This document shows positions 43,977 to 52,279 of a DNA stretch of 64,000 nucleotides, piece by piece. Positions within the stretch are counted from its first letter, which is position 1. Each line of letters opens with the position of its first letter. A program made the translations under genes and the position numbers. The notes below the pieces were generated by a model that saw nothing but the letters and a program-made list of their open reading frames with translations, ran no database searches and was not told where the DNA came from. This DNA is from TMED14 sp964475135 (GTDB lineage Bacteria; Bacteroidota; Bacteroidia; Flavobacteriales; Schleiferiaceae): contig CAYYWL010000002.1 of NCBI GenBank assembly GCA_964475135.1, positions 16,336 to 80,335 on the forward strand, in the 5' to 3' direction.

Positions 43977-44711
43977 CTATGCCCCAAGCAAACGGTCGAC
44001 AGGCGTCACCACCAAGTCCACCTCAAAAAGTCGGGCGAAGTGGCCGGCCACGCGAGCCTTGGCTTCGACCTCATCGATGGGGCGACCCAGCTCTCGCTGG
44101 AGCGAGGTGACGGCTTTGTCCTTGATTCCGCAGGGAATAATGTACTCGAAGTAGCGCAAGTCGGTGTTGAGGTTGAACGCCCAGCCGTGCATGGTCACCC
44201 AGCGCGAAGCGCGCACGCCCATTGCGCAGATTTTGCGGGCAAAGGGGGTTCCGACGTCGAGCCACACGCCCGTTTCGCCCGGACTGCGGTCGCCGCTCAA
44301 GCCGTAGTCGGCGAGGGTGGCAATAATGACCTCTTCGAGGGTGCGCAGGTAGCGGTGAATGTCGGTGAAGTGCTCGTCCAGGTCGAGAATGGGGTAGCCC
44401 ACGAGTTGGCCGGGGCCGTGGTACGTGATGTCGCCGCCGCGGTTGGTGCGGTAGAACTCCGCTCCGATTGCCTTGAGGCGCTCGTCGTCGGCCAGCAAGT
44501 TGCCGAAGTCGCCACTTTTGCCCAACGTGTAGACGTGCGGGTGCTCGACAAACAGCAGGGTGTCGGGAGTGGCAATGCGCTCTTCTTCAGGAAGTTTGCG
44601 GTTGGATGACTTGCGCTCGACGACTTCGGTAAAAATGGACTCTTGGAAGTCCCAAGCGCGCTGGTAGCTCCAGCTTCCAAGGTCGGCGAATCGAACAGGG
44701 CGACGGCTCAT
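43977..44711 (-). CDS. lipB: Lipoyl(octanoyl) transferase
   Basis: The 244-residue enzyme transfers octanoyl from acyl-carrier protein to lipoate-dependent enzymes. Lys160 in ARKICAMG and Cys194 in IIPCGIKDKAVTSL form the catalytic dyad; RGGDITYHGPGQLVGYP is the substrate loop. It has an insertion near 33-48 relative to short homologues. It overlaps the PGI/PMI gene by ATGA. Lipoate would serve 2-oxoacid dehydrogenases such as the one whose E1 is at 55555. Confidence 0.94.
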   Translation of the reverse strand: MSRRPVRFADLGSWSYQRAWDFQESIFTEVVERKSSNRKLPEEERIATPDTLLFVEHPHVYTLGKSGDFGNLLADDERLKAIGAEFYRTNRGGDITYHGPGQLVGYPILDLDEHFTDIHRYLRTLEEVIIATLADYGLSGDRSPGETGVWLDVGTPFARKICAMGVRASRWVTMHGWAFNLNTDLRYFEYIIPCGIKDKAVTSLQRELGRPIDEVEAKARVAGHFARLFEVDLVVTPVDRLLGA

Positions 44712-45703
44712 GCCTTGCCCAGGGCGTCTTTGAGGTCGTCAATGACCTTGATGTCCATGATGTCCACCGCGTTCCGAACACTGAGCACGTAGCTGACCCA
44801 GTCACCGAGGGCTACGAGGTCGAGTGCCTGCTCCAGCGGAGAGGCTCCGTAGGCGTGAAGTTCGGCCACATGGGTTCCGTGGGCGCGAATGGCGGGGGCG
44901 TTGAGCTCCATGCGCATGCGGTTGCGGGGGGCGTCAAAGGCGGAATGCAAGAAAACCGCACTGTAGCGCGACCCTCCTCCGGCCCAGCCGACCATTTCGT
45001 TGTGGTTCATCTCGGGAACCTCGGCGTCCCACCCCGGCATTTTGCTGTTTTCATTGAGCTGCTGGCGCCAGCGCGTGGCAACCCCGGCCATTCCGCTCGC
45101 CGCGTAGACCGCGAATGCCGTTCCTTCAAGGGTGTCGGCGATGGCCTCGGCTTCGCTCAAATGCTCCTCGCGGCGAACAATCAAATCCGCGACCGCTTGG
45201 GCTGCCTGCTTCTGCCACTGGGCCGGAGCACCGGCTCCCGCCAAATCCAAGTGGGCCAAAATCTGAATCAGCGCATAGCCGAACATCGAGCGCGGAGGGT
45301 TTCCGCCCGGAACCATGCTGGTATTCCACCCGTGCTGCTCGGCGCGGCGCTTGAGTTCGCCTCCGCTGGTAATCGCCGAAACCATGCATCCGGCCGCAAC
45401 CGCTTGGTCAAGGGCCGTAAGCGTCTCTTCAGTATTGCCGCTGTAGCTGCAGGCCACCACGAGGGTGTTTGCGCCTACCCAATTCGGAAGAGCGTATCCC
45501 TTATTCACCACCACCGGAACCGTCGCCGTGCCCGCGCAGAGGTCTGCGGCGATAGTTCCGCCGATGCCGCTCCCGCCAAGCCCCGTGATCACCACCTGCT
45601 GTACAGGGCGCGGCAAAGGCTGCCAAACCTTGGCAACACCTTCGGCAATATTCAGTGAATCAGCAATATGCTGTGGAAAGTCTTGAATGAGCTTGAGCAT
45701 CAT
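44708..45703 (-). CDS. Bifunctional phosphoglucose/phosphomannose isomerase (SIS domain)
   Basis: This 331-residue protein has two SIS domains. GLGGSGIGGTIAADL and CSYSGNTEETL bind the phosphosugar, and MNHNEMVGW is diagnostic of the PGI/PMI family. It interconverts glucose 6-phosphate or mannose 6-phosphate with fructose 6-phosphate, linking the maltose island to glycolysis. I start at ATG 45703 (a second ATG follows at once). A long open frame extends to 46051 but overlaps the acetyltransferase gene antisense. Confidence 0.9.
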   Translation of the reverse strand: MMLKLIQDFPQHIADSLNIAEGVAKVWQPLPRPVQQVVITGLGGSGIGGTIAADLCAGTATVPVVVNKGYALPNWVGANTLVVACSYSGNTEETLTALDQAVAAGCMVSAITSGGELKRRAEQHGWNTSMVPGGNPPRSMFGYALIQILAHLDLAGAGAPAQWQKQAAQAVADLIVRREEHLSEAEAIADTLEGTAFAVYAASGMAGVATRWRQQLNENSKMPGWDAEVPEMNHNEMVGWAGGGSRYSAVFLHSAFDAPRNRMRMELNAPAIRAHGTHVAELHAYGASPLEQALDLVALGDWVSYVLSVRNAVDIMDIKVIDDLKDALGKA

Positions 45704-45722
45704 GGCGTAATAATTATTGAAG

Positions 45723-45730
45723 TAAAAGTA
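45723..45730 (-). promoter_or_regulatory. Possible -7 box of the PGI/PMI-lipB operon
   Basis: TACTTTTA on the minus strand (one mismatch to TAnnTTTG), 19 nt before the ATG. Confidence 0.3.
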
Positions 45731-45746
45731 CGAACTTGAACCCACC

Positions 45747-46208
45747 ATGTCCGCACGCTTTTCGTGGCAGTTTGCCCCCTTTTCAGAGCTCTCAGCAGAC
45801 GCGCTGCACCGCATCCTCGCGCTGCGGGCCGACGTCTTTGTCGTCGAGCAGAACTGCGCATACGCTGACCCCGACACCAAGGACCGCGTGGCGCACCACC
45901 TCTGGGCCGAGGACGAGCAGGGTGAAGTGGTCGCGGTTGCCCGAGTGGTTCCGCCCGGAACCTCGTACGCCGAACCCAGCATCGGCCGGGTAGCCACCTC
46001 GTCGTCGGTGCGCGGAACCGGCCTCGGCCGCGAACTCATGCACCGCGCCATTCACCACGCCCAGCAGCTGTTCCCGGACGAAGACGTGGTCATCAGCGCC
46101 CAGCACTACCTACTTCGGTTTTACACTGAATTTGGGTTTCAGCCCGAGGGCGACGTCTACGACGAGGACGGAATTCCGCACATTCAAATGCGGAAGACCA
46201 GTAACTAG
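45747..46208 (+). CDS. GNAT acetyltransferase, ElaA-like
   Basis: The 153-residue N-acetyltransferase matches ElaA: LRADVFVVEQNCAYADPDTKD near the N terminus (short form: VFVVEQNCAYAD), VARVVPPG, then the acetyl-CoA loop RGTGLGRELM. The acceptor is unknown. Its last residues SN and stop are encoded by the intergenic string CCAGTAACTAG. It is divergent from the PGI/PMI gene and convergent with paaE. Confidence 0.88.
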   Translation: MSARFSWQFAPFSELSADALHRILALRADVFVVEQNCAYADPDTKDRVAHHLWAEDEQGEVVAVARVVPPGTSYAEPSIGRVATSSSVRGTGLGRELMHRAIHHAQQLFPDEDVVISAQHYLLRFYTEFGFQPEGDVYDEDGIPHIQMRKTSN

Positions 46209-46222
46209 AAGCCAGAAACTCG
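46198..46222. repeat. CCAGTAACTAG string overlapping two gene ends
   Basis: CCAGTAACTAGAAGCCAGAA followed by ACTCG encodes the C-terminal SN-stop of the acetyltransferase and fills the 15-bp spacer to the paaE stop. Confidence 0.5.
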
Positions 46223-46223
46223 T

Positions 46224-47366
46224 TTACGCGTCGTAGCTCACGACCACCCGCTCGCTGCGCGGCATCGCCTGGCAGGTCAGCACGTAGCCGTCGGCGACCT
46301 CGTCGTCGGTCAACGAGTAGTTCATCGCCATTTCGACCTTGCCTTCGAGGACCTTTGCGCGGCAGGTACAGCACACCGCGCCTTTGCAGGCGTAGGGCAC
46401 GTCGGCTCCGGCATCAAGGGCCGCGTCGAGCACAAATTCTTTGGAAGACTGGGTGAAGTGCGTCTCTTCGCCGTCGAGGACGACGGTTACGTAGGCTTCG
46501 CCTGCAGCGGAACCTTTATCTGCAGTAGCCTTCGCGGCGGCCGGGGCCGCTCCGGCCGTAAACAGCTCAAAGTGAATTTTTTCTGGAGCTACACCAGCTG
46601 CCTTGAGCACGTCGCTGGCGGCGTGGATCATGGGCTCAGGGCCGCACAGGTAGTAGCCGTCGGCTTTGGTCACCGTGGGGATGTGCTCGGCAAAGTAGCG
46701 AATACGGTCGGCGTCGAGGCGTCCAAAAAGGGCGTCACTGCCTTGGTCTTCGCGGCTCAGCACGTGGTGCACCTCGAGGCGGCCGAGGTGGCGGTCCTTT
46801 AGGTCTTCCAGTTCGTTTTTAAAGAGAATGCTCGCGGTTTTGCGGTTTCCGTAAAAAAGCACAAACTCAGACTCGGGCTCGCGCTCGAGCGCCGTTTTCA
46901 GAATGGACAGCACCGGCGTGATTCCCGATCCGGCCGCGAATCCGATGTAACGGCGGCGGGCACTCGGGTCGGTTTCGAGAATGAAGTTGCCCATTGGAGG
47001 CATGGCGTCCAAAATGTCGCCCGCCTTGAGCTCGGTGTTGGCCCAAGATGAAAAAATTCCGCCCTCGACCTGCTTGATTGCCACGCGCAACTCGCCACTC
47101 AACGGGCTCGAGCACAGCGAGTAGGAGCGGCGAACTTCGGTTCCGCCAATTGTGGTGCGCAAGGTGAGGTACTGACCGGGGATGAAGCGAAAGCTTCCGC
47201 CCGAAGGCACGTCAAACGCGACCGACACGCTGTCGGACGTTTCACGGCGCACCTCGCGCACGGTCAGGGGTTGAAACTGCGCCTTGGCGCCTTTTTGGTC
47301 GGCCTTTGTGGCCAACAGTCCCTCGGCCGAAGCGTTGGAAGGGGATTTTTTAAACCAGGAAAACAT
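46224..47366 (-). CDS. paaE: Phenylacetyl-CoA epoxidase reductase subunit
   Basis: This 380-residue flavo-iron-sulfur reductase feeds electrons from NAD(P)H to PaaA. The FAD-binding sequence is RRSYSLCSSP, the NAD-binding parts are GFAAGSGITPVLSI and YLCGPEPMI, and a C-terminal plant-type 2Fe-2S ferredoxin domain has CKGAVCCTC plus a distal Cys. A low-complexity Ala/Lys linker joins the domains. ATG 47366 (MFSWFKK) is preferred because the -7 box lies just upstream. It is transcribed away from paaABCD. Confidence 0.94.
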   Translation of the reverse strand: MFSWFKKSPSNASAEGLLATKADQKGAKAQFQPLTVREVRRETSDSVSVAFDVPSGGSFRFIPGQYLTLRTTIGGTEVRRSYSLCSSPLSGELRVAIKQVEGGIFSSWANTELKAGDILDAMPPMGNFILETDPSARRRYIGFAAGSGITPVLSILKTALEREPESEFVLFYGNRKTASILFKNELEDLKDRHLGRLEVHHVLSREDQGSDALFGRLDADRIRYFAEHIPTVTKADGYYLCGPEPMIHAASDVLKAAGVAPEKIHFELFTAGAAPAAAKATADKGSAAGEAYVTVVLDGEETHFTQSSKEFVLDAALDAGADVPYACKGAVCCTCRAKVLEGKVEMAMNYSLTDDEVADGYVLTCQAMPRSERVVVSYDA

Positions 47367-47375
47367 AGTTGTGTA

Positions 47376-47383
47376 CAAATCTA
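47376..47383 (-). promoter_or_regulatory. -7 box of paaE
   Basis: TAGATTTG on the minus strand matches the consensus and ends 9 nt before ATG 47366. It supports that start over the ATG at 47378, which lies inside the box. For paaA on the other strand only TAATTTG (47431-47437, one base short) is seen. Confidence 0.6.
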
Positions 47384-47466
47384 GGCGTCCAATGCGAACT
47401 AGCGGCAGCGACTTTTTGTTCTAAAGGCAGTAATTTGCAGCAGAATTAACCCCTTGATTCCGTACC

Positions 47467-48435
47467 ATGGCCCCGAGTATTGACATGGAAGCCCGCTTCC
47501 TCGACTACGTATCCGCCGAAAATAAGGTGGAGCCCAAGGATTGGATGCCCGACGCCTACCGCAAGACGCTCGTGCGTCAGATCAGCCAACACGCACACTC
47601 TGAAATTGTTGGAATGCTTCCTGAAGCGAACTGGATTACGCGTGCTCCCTCGCTCCGCGCCAAGCTCATTTTGCTGGCTAAGGTTCAAGATGAAGCTGGC
47701 CACGGCCTCTACCTCTACTCGTCTGCTGAGACGCTCGGAACGTCTCGCGACCAAATGATCAACGACCTTCACACGGGTAAGGCGAAGTATTCGAGCATTT
47801 TCAACTACCCAACCCTCACATGGGCCGACATGGGCGCGGTGGGTTGGTTGGTTGACGGAGCCGCGATTCAGAACCAAGTGATGCTGTGCCGCACTTCGTA
47901 CGGACCCTACAGCCGTGCGATGGTTCGCATCTGCAAAGAGGAGAGCTTTCACCAGCGTCAGGGTTACGAAATCATGATGCATTTGGCGCGCGGAACCAAG
48001 GAGCAAAAAGCCATGGCTCAAGACGCCCTCAACCGCTGGTGGTGGCCTTCGCTAATGATGTTTGGCCCAAGCGACGACCAGAGCCCCAATTCCGCCCAAA
48101 GCATGGCGTGGCGCATCAAGCGCAAATCCAACGACGAGCTGCGTCAGGAGTTCATTGACAAAACGGTGCCCCAAGCTGAGTTCCTCGGCTTGACCCTGCC
48201 CGATCCCGACCTCAAATGGAATGAAGAGCGCGGTCACTACGATTTTGGCCCCATCGACTGGGCTGAGTTTTTTGCCGTAGTCGCGGGCAACGGCCCCTGC
48301 AACACCGAGCGCCTCGAAGCCCGGCGCTCAGCCCACGCCGAAGGCTCTTGGGTTCGTGAGGCCGCGACAGCCTACGCGGCCAAGCAGGCTGCCCGTCGTG
48401 CCGCCGCCCATACTGCTAAAGCATCCGCAGCATGA
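47467..48435 (+). CDS. paaA: Phenylacetyl-CoA epoxidase catalytic subunit A
   Basis: This 322-residue di-iron monooxygenase subunit epoxidises phenylacetyl-CoA at the 1,2 position. Carboxylate ligands are visible on the ferritin-like helices: Glu46, Glu76-x-x-His79 in QDEAGHG and Glu159-x-x-His162 in KEESFHQRQG. Length matches the family. An Ala-rich tail (about 300-322) is extra. Its stop overlaps the paaB ATG. Confidence 0.97.
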   Translation: MAPSIDMEARFLDYVSAENKVEPKDWMPDAYRKTLVRQISQHAHSEIVGMLPEANWITRAPSLRAKLILLAKVQDEAGHGLYLYSSAETLGTSRDQMINDLHTGKAKYSSIFNYPTLTWADMGAVGWLVDGAAIQNQVMLCRTSYGPYSRAMVRICKEESFHQRQGYEIMMHLARGTKEQKAMAQDALNRWWWPSLMMFGPSDDQSPNSAQSMAWRIKRKSNDELRQEFIDKTVPQAEFLGLTLPDPDLKWNEERGHYDFGPIDWAEFFAVVAGNGPCNTERLEARRSAHAEGSWVREAATAYAAKQAARRAAAHTAKASAA

Positions 48436-48722
48436 GTACGCCCGACCAATGGCCCCTCTGGGAAGTGTTTGTCCGTTCCAAAAACGGACTTTCGCACAAG
48501 CATTCGGGTAGCCTTCACGCGCCCGACGCCGAAATGGCGCTGAAAAACGCTCGCGACGTATACACGCGCCGCAGCGAAGGAACCAGTATTTGGGTCGTGC
48601 CGTCAAGCGCGATTGTAGCATCTGCTCCCGATGAAAAAGAGGTGCTCTTCGCGCCATCAGACGACAAAGTGTACCGCCACCCCACCTTCTACGAGATTCC
48701 GGATGAAGTGGGACACATGTGA
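48432..48722 (+). CDS. paaB: Phenylacetyl-CoA epoxidase subunit B
   Basis: The 96-residue small subunit has WPLWEVFVRSKNGLSHKHSGSLHA (short form: VFVRSKNGLSHKHSGSLHA), YTRRSEGTSIWVV and the ending DKVYRHPTFYEIPDEVGHM, all typical of PaaB, which joins PaaAC heterodimers into larger complexes. ATGA overlap with paaA. Confidence 0.95.
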   Translation: MSTPDQWPLWEVFVRSKNGLSHKHSGSLHAPDAEMALKNARDVYTRRSEGTSIWVVPSSAIVASAPDEKEVLFAPSDDKVYRHPTFYEIPDEVGHM

Positions 48723-49467
48723 TGCGTCGGTGCAGTACCTACTACACCTTGGCGACGACGCCCTCATCTTGGGTCACCGCCTCAGTGAGTGGTGCGGCCA
48801 CGGACCCATTCTCGAAGAAGACATCGCGCTAAGCAACTTGGCCCTCGACCTCGTGGGCCTCGCTCGCCAATACTACCAGCTCGCAGCCCAGCGCATTGGC
48901 GATGGGATGACCGAAGACCGCATCGCCTATTGGCGCAGCGACCGCGAATTCCGCAACCACGTTCTCGTCGAGCAGCCCAACGGCGACTTTGGCGACACTA
49001 TGGCCCGACAGTTTTACTTTGACGCCTTTCACTATTTACAGCTCGAAGCCCTGCAGCACTCCAGCGACATAGAACTCGCTGCCATTGCGTGCAAAGCGAT
49101 CAAAGAGACAACCTACCACGCCCAGCACAGCTCTGAATGGATTGTGCGCCTCGGCGATGGTACCGACGAAAGCCGAACGCGAATTACCACTTCGTTAGTG
49201 CGTTTTTGGCCGTTTACTTCTGAACTTTTTGAGCCTTCTTCGGTAGACCGCGCAGCCCATGCAGCTGGTTGGGGACCCGATGTGGCCAGTCTTCGCGGCC
49301 CTTGGCTCGACCTCGTTCAAGAGGTGCTAGAGCAAGCTGAGCTCCAACTTCCTGAAGGCCCTTCTAAGCTGTTGCGCGGCAAGTCCGGAATCCACAGCGA
49401 ATCCCTTGGATTCCTTCTTGCTGAAATGCAGAGTTTGCCTCGGGCATATCCCGACGCAACGTGGTAA
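48703..49467 (+). CDS. paaC: Phenylacetyl-CoA epoxidase structural subunit C
   Basis: PaaC is the non-catalytic ferritin-like partner of PaaA. LGDDALILGHRLSEWCGHGP and EEDIALSNLALDLVG near the N terminus, and ETTYHAQHSSEW mid-protein, identify it. The start is uncertain: ATG 48703 (254 residues, 20-bp overlap with paaB) gives an N terminus of family length, while GTG 48730 would give 245 residues with no overlap. Confidence 0.9.
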   Translation: MKWDTCDASVQYLLHLGDDALILGHRLSEWCGHGPILEEDIALSNLALDLVGLARQYYQLAAQRIGDGMTEDRIAYWRSDREFRNHVLVEQPNGDFGDTMARQFYFDAFHYLQLEALQHSSDIELAAIACKAIKETTYHAQHSSEWIVRLGDGTDESRTRITTSLVRFWPFTSELFEPSSVDRAAHAAGWGPDVASLRGPWLDLVQEVLEQAELQLPEGPSKLLRGKSGIHSESLGFLLAEMQSLPRAYPDATW

Positions 49468-49949
49468 GCGTTTCTGATCTCGAACACTGCCTTCACCAGG
49501 TGGCGGACCCTGAGGTGCCCGCCCTTTCGGTGATGGACCTCGGAATCGTACGCTCCGTGCGCCTTAAAGACGGCGTATGCCATGTGGACCTAAGTCCCAC
49601 TTACACAGGATGCCCTGCCACCGAACGAATTGAGCGCGACGTGCGCGAAGCACTTGAGGCACTGATAGGCGTCGGAAACGTCCGCATTCGCACCGTGCTC
49701 GACCCGCCGTGGACTACGGACTGGATCAGTGAAGAGGGCCTTCGAAAGCTAGAGGCCTACGGCATTGCGCCCCCGCCCCGACGAACTTCAGATAAACGTT
49801 CGCTGCTCAGCATCCACAAGCCGCTAGCCTGCCCCCTTTGCCGCAGCACGCACACTGAGCGCATCTCTGCGTTTGGTTCTACGGCCTGCAAGGCCCTTCA
49901 CCGATGCTTGGACTGCCTCGAGCCTTTTGAGGCCTTCAAATGCATTTAG
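49461..49949 (+). CDS. paaD: Phenylacetate epoxidase maturation protein PaaD
   Basis: This 162-residue protein has an N-terminal MIP18/DUF59 domain (VADPEVPALSVMDLGIVRSV, TYTGCPATE; catalytic-type Cys) and a C-terminal zinc-ribbon-like CPLC...CLDC segment, the PaaD architecture, thought to assist metal-centre assembly of PaaABC. It begins at a GTG overlapping the paaC end. Confidence 0.93.
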   Translation: MVSVSDLEHCLHQVADPEVPALSVMDLGIVRSVRLKDGVCHVDLSPTYTGCPATERIERDVREALEALIGVGNVRIRTVLDPPWTTDWISEEGLRKLEAYGIAPPPRRTSDKRSLLSIHKPLACPLCRSTHTERISAFGSTACKALHRCLDCLEPFEAFKCI

Positions 49950-49965
49950 AACGGCTTTAAACGAA

Positions 49966-49995
49966 AAAACCCCAAGCGTTGATGCTCAGGGTTTT
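49966..49995. terminator. Hairpin terminator after paaD
   Basis: AAAACCC (49966-49972) pairs with GGGTTTT (49989-49995), and AGC with GCT inside. It separates paaABCD from the next unit. The remaining 120 bp to 50115 are AT-rich and hold no gene. Confidence 0.55.
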
Positions 49996-50115
49996 AGGTG
50001 GTTTGGTGTGAAGCCGTGCTTGGTTTCGGATACAAATGTGAGGCAAAGACTGATTTCGCATATAATTTATCGTGAGAAATTGTGAGAGCTTCTTGAATTC
50101 ACGTATTTTCACAGT

Positions 50116-51507
50116 GTGAGAGTAGCACACACTTTTCTTTTGTTTTGGTTCGCTGTTGGTGGGTTAAGTGCTCAAACCATTCAGTATGTCTGCCCAGAAA
50201 TTGGGGTGGCATACCTGTACCACAACGACAGCATTAAACAAATCGACTTTCACCGTGGACAAATTGCTAGCCTTCACAACACGGGGTGGGTCGTAAACGA
50301 TAGCTTTGAGGTTTTGCCGGACCCCATGCGGCTCCTCTTGCATCCCTCACCTGTAGTTACACAAACCCCAGATACAACAATAATCCACTTCACGGGGTCT
50401 GGGCTCGTGTACACCGTGCGCCGCAATGGATCACTCGAGCGCCTAGACCGAACATTTTACGCCGGGTACAACTATGGTGCGCTTCGGTACTATGACGGCT
50501 CCAAGCTTTGGAGCATAGGCGGTTCGGGACTATGGAATGTTCAAGATCTCGCATTGTACTACGATCCCGAGCTGCGCGAATGGGAGCGCCGCGCCATGAC
50601 GCCAACCATACCTGACGGATTTGTGGGCGGTCTTTATAGCCCTAATGAACCTGGCGTTCTAACGAGTATCGTTCAAGATGGCGCCCCCTCTACAAAGCCA
50701 GAACCCACCTATTCTGCCTACAAGACAGACCTGAATAAAGGCACCTATACGCACTTGGGGGTAGCTGCAGTTCGCAGCAAGGGGCCGAAACTTTCTGAAC
50801 TTCTAGTATTTGCACAGTGGGGGGCAAAAAATATTGCACTCTTTGAGGGGCGAATCTACCTCGCCGATCTCGTGGAAAATGAACTTCAGATGTGCGAAGC
50901 TCTACTTGATGTTCATTCTAATCCCTTCAATGGTACACATGGGCTACTTCTGACACCAGATAAGGTTATTCTCGTCCAAACCGCAAGCACTATCACCAAC
51001 GTGCATGTTAAAGTCGAGAAGTTGACCTACGATCAGTTAATCGCACAGCTGAAGCCCACGACACTTGGTCCTATTTATGAATCTGGGCCTTTATCCTCTG
51101 CCCGGGCTAACTGGAAGGGGCTTTTGCTTCTTGCTATCTCGTTTGTTGTACTTACCAGTCTTATCCTACGCTACCAACGCTCTCGCCCTTCGGTCGAGCG
51201 CAACTTCGCGCAATCCCTTAGTCCTTTGGCGCGTTTGGCGCTCCGCCATTTATTGCTTCAGTCGACAGACAGCCTTGTGACTCCTGACGAGCTGAACCAA
51301 ATTCTCGGAATCGAGGATAAAACCTGGGATAACCAGCGCAAAATCCGCAGTACGGTCCTGCAAGAAATTGAAGAAAAGGGCATGGAGTTCTTGGGCGTAC
51401 CTTCGTTTATCGAACGCGTAGCCAGCGAAGAAGACCGCCGAATTCGCCGCTACCGAATCAAACTCGAACTCCGCGACGACTTGCTTCCCATTTTAAAGTA
51501 TGTATAA
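50116..51507 (+). CDS. Putative membrane-tethered regulator, unknown family
   Basis: I do not recognise the family of this 463-residue protein. It has a signal peptide (about 1-19, ending GLSAQ), a predicted periplasmic domain of roughly 310 residues rich in beta strands (repeated G-x-x-Y/W and LYS/LWS turns, possibly a propeller), one transmembrane helix (about 334-353) and a cytoplasmic C terminus. The C terminus includes a helical segment with TPDELNQILGI and DNQRKIRSTVLQEI that looks like a winged-helix DNA-binding domain. It is more AT-rich than its neighbours, follows a terminator and overlaps paaG by 8 bp. A one-component sensor of the paa genes is my inference. Start GTG 50116. Confidence 0.6.
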   Translation: MRVAHTFLLFWFAVGGLSAQTIQYVCPEIGVAYLYHNDSIKQIDFHRGQIASLHNTGWVVNDSFEVLPDPMRLLLHPSPVVTQTPDTTIIHFTGSGLVYTVRRNGSLERLDRTFYAGYNYGALRYYDGSKLWSIGGSGLWNVQDLALYYDPELREWERRAMTPTIPDGFVGGLYSPNEPGVLTSIVQDGAPSTKPEPTYSAYKTDLNKGTYTHLGVAAVRSKGPKLSELLVFAQWGAKNIALFEGRIYLADLVENELQMCEALLDVHSNPFNGTHGLLLTPDKVILVQTASTITNVHVKVEKLTYDQLIAQLKPTTLGPIYESGPLSSARANWKGLLLLAISFVVLTSLILRYQRSRPSVERNFAQSLSPLARLALRHLLLQSTDSLVTPDELNQILGIEDKTWDNQRKIRSTVLQEIEEKGMEFLGVPSFIERVASEEDRRIRRYRIKLELRDDLLPILKYV

Positions 51508-52279
51508 GTATTTAAGTGCCTCCAATCACGGAGCGACTCTACGCCTTGCCCTCAACAGGCCCGAAGTCTACAATGCCTTTCACCGCGGAATGGCCCTCGA
51601 GCTCCAGCATGCCCTCGCTGAAGCCAACCGCGACACAGAGGTGCGAGCAGTGCTCATCACCGGCGAAGGCAAAGCTTTTTGCAGCGGCCAGGATTTGAGC
51701 GAAGCAATTGATCCTCAGGGCCCTGGCCTTGACCGCATCCTCAGCGAGCACTACAATCCGTTGGTGCTTCAAATCCGTTCCCTGCGCAAACCGGTTGTGG
51801 TGGCGGTGAACGGGGTGGCCGCCGGAGCCGGCGCCAACCTCGCGCTTGCGGGCGATGTCGTCCTTGCTGCACAGTCTGCCAAGTTCATTCAGGCCTTCAG
51901 CAAGATTGGCCTGATTCCTGACACGGGCGGAACCTTGACCCTTCCGCGCCTCGCCGGATTCGCCAAAGCCAGCGCATGGATGATGATGGCCGATAGTGTT
52001 TCGGCTGAAGAGGCGGAACGCCACGGGCTCATTTACCGCGTTGTGGCAGACGACGCCTTGGCTGAAGACGCAATGGATGTGGCCCAAAAGCTCGCCGCAA
52101 TGCCCACCGAGGCACTAGCCCTTACCAAAGAAGCACTCAACGCCTCCGTCTTTCACGGCTTTGCTGAACAGCTTGAGCTTGAACGCGCCCTACAAAACCG
52201 CGCGGGAGCCACTGCCGACTTCGCTGAGGGCGTAGCGGCATTCCTCGAGAAACGCCAACCTCAATTCCGCGGCAAATGA
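51500..52279 (+). CDS. paaG: 1,2-epoxyphenylacetyl-CoA isomerase (oxepin-forming)
   Basis: This 259-residue crotonase-family protein has the oxyanion-hole sequences KAFCSGQDL and GVAAGAGANLALAGD, and GLIPDTGGTLTLPR with Asp141, the PaaG-type catalytic acid. It would convert the ring epoxide to oxepin-CoA and shift double bonds later in the pathway. It overlaps the preceding gene by 8 bp and the paaH ATG by 4 bp. Confidence 0.93.
   Translation: MYKYLSASNHGATLRLALNRPEVYNAFHRGMALELQHALAEANRDTEVRAVLITGEGKAFCSGQDLSEAIDPQGPGLDRILSEHYNPLVLQIRSLRKPVVVAVNGVAAGAGANLALAGDVVLAAQSAKFIQAFSKIGLIPDTGGTLTLPRLAGFAKASAWMMMADSVSAEEAERHGLIYRVVADDALAEDAMDVAQKLAAMPTEALALTKEALNASVFHGFAEQLELERALQNRAGATADFAEGVAAFLEKRQPQFRGK

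Noticed and set aside
45704..46051. N-terminal extension of the PGI/PMI protein
   Set aside because: It is antisense to the ElaA-like gene and has no similarity to the SIS family.
49964..50000. A tRNA or phage attachment site in the CCCCAAGCG...GGGTTTT segment
   Set aside because: It folds only as a simple terminator-type hairpin, with no cloverleaf, anticodon arm or integrase nearby.
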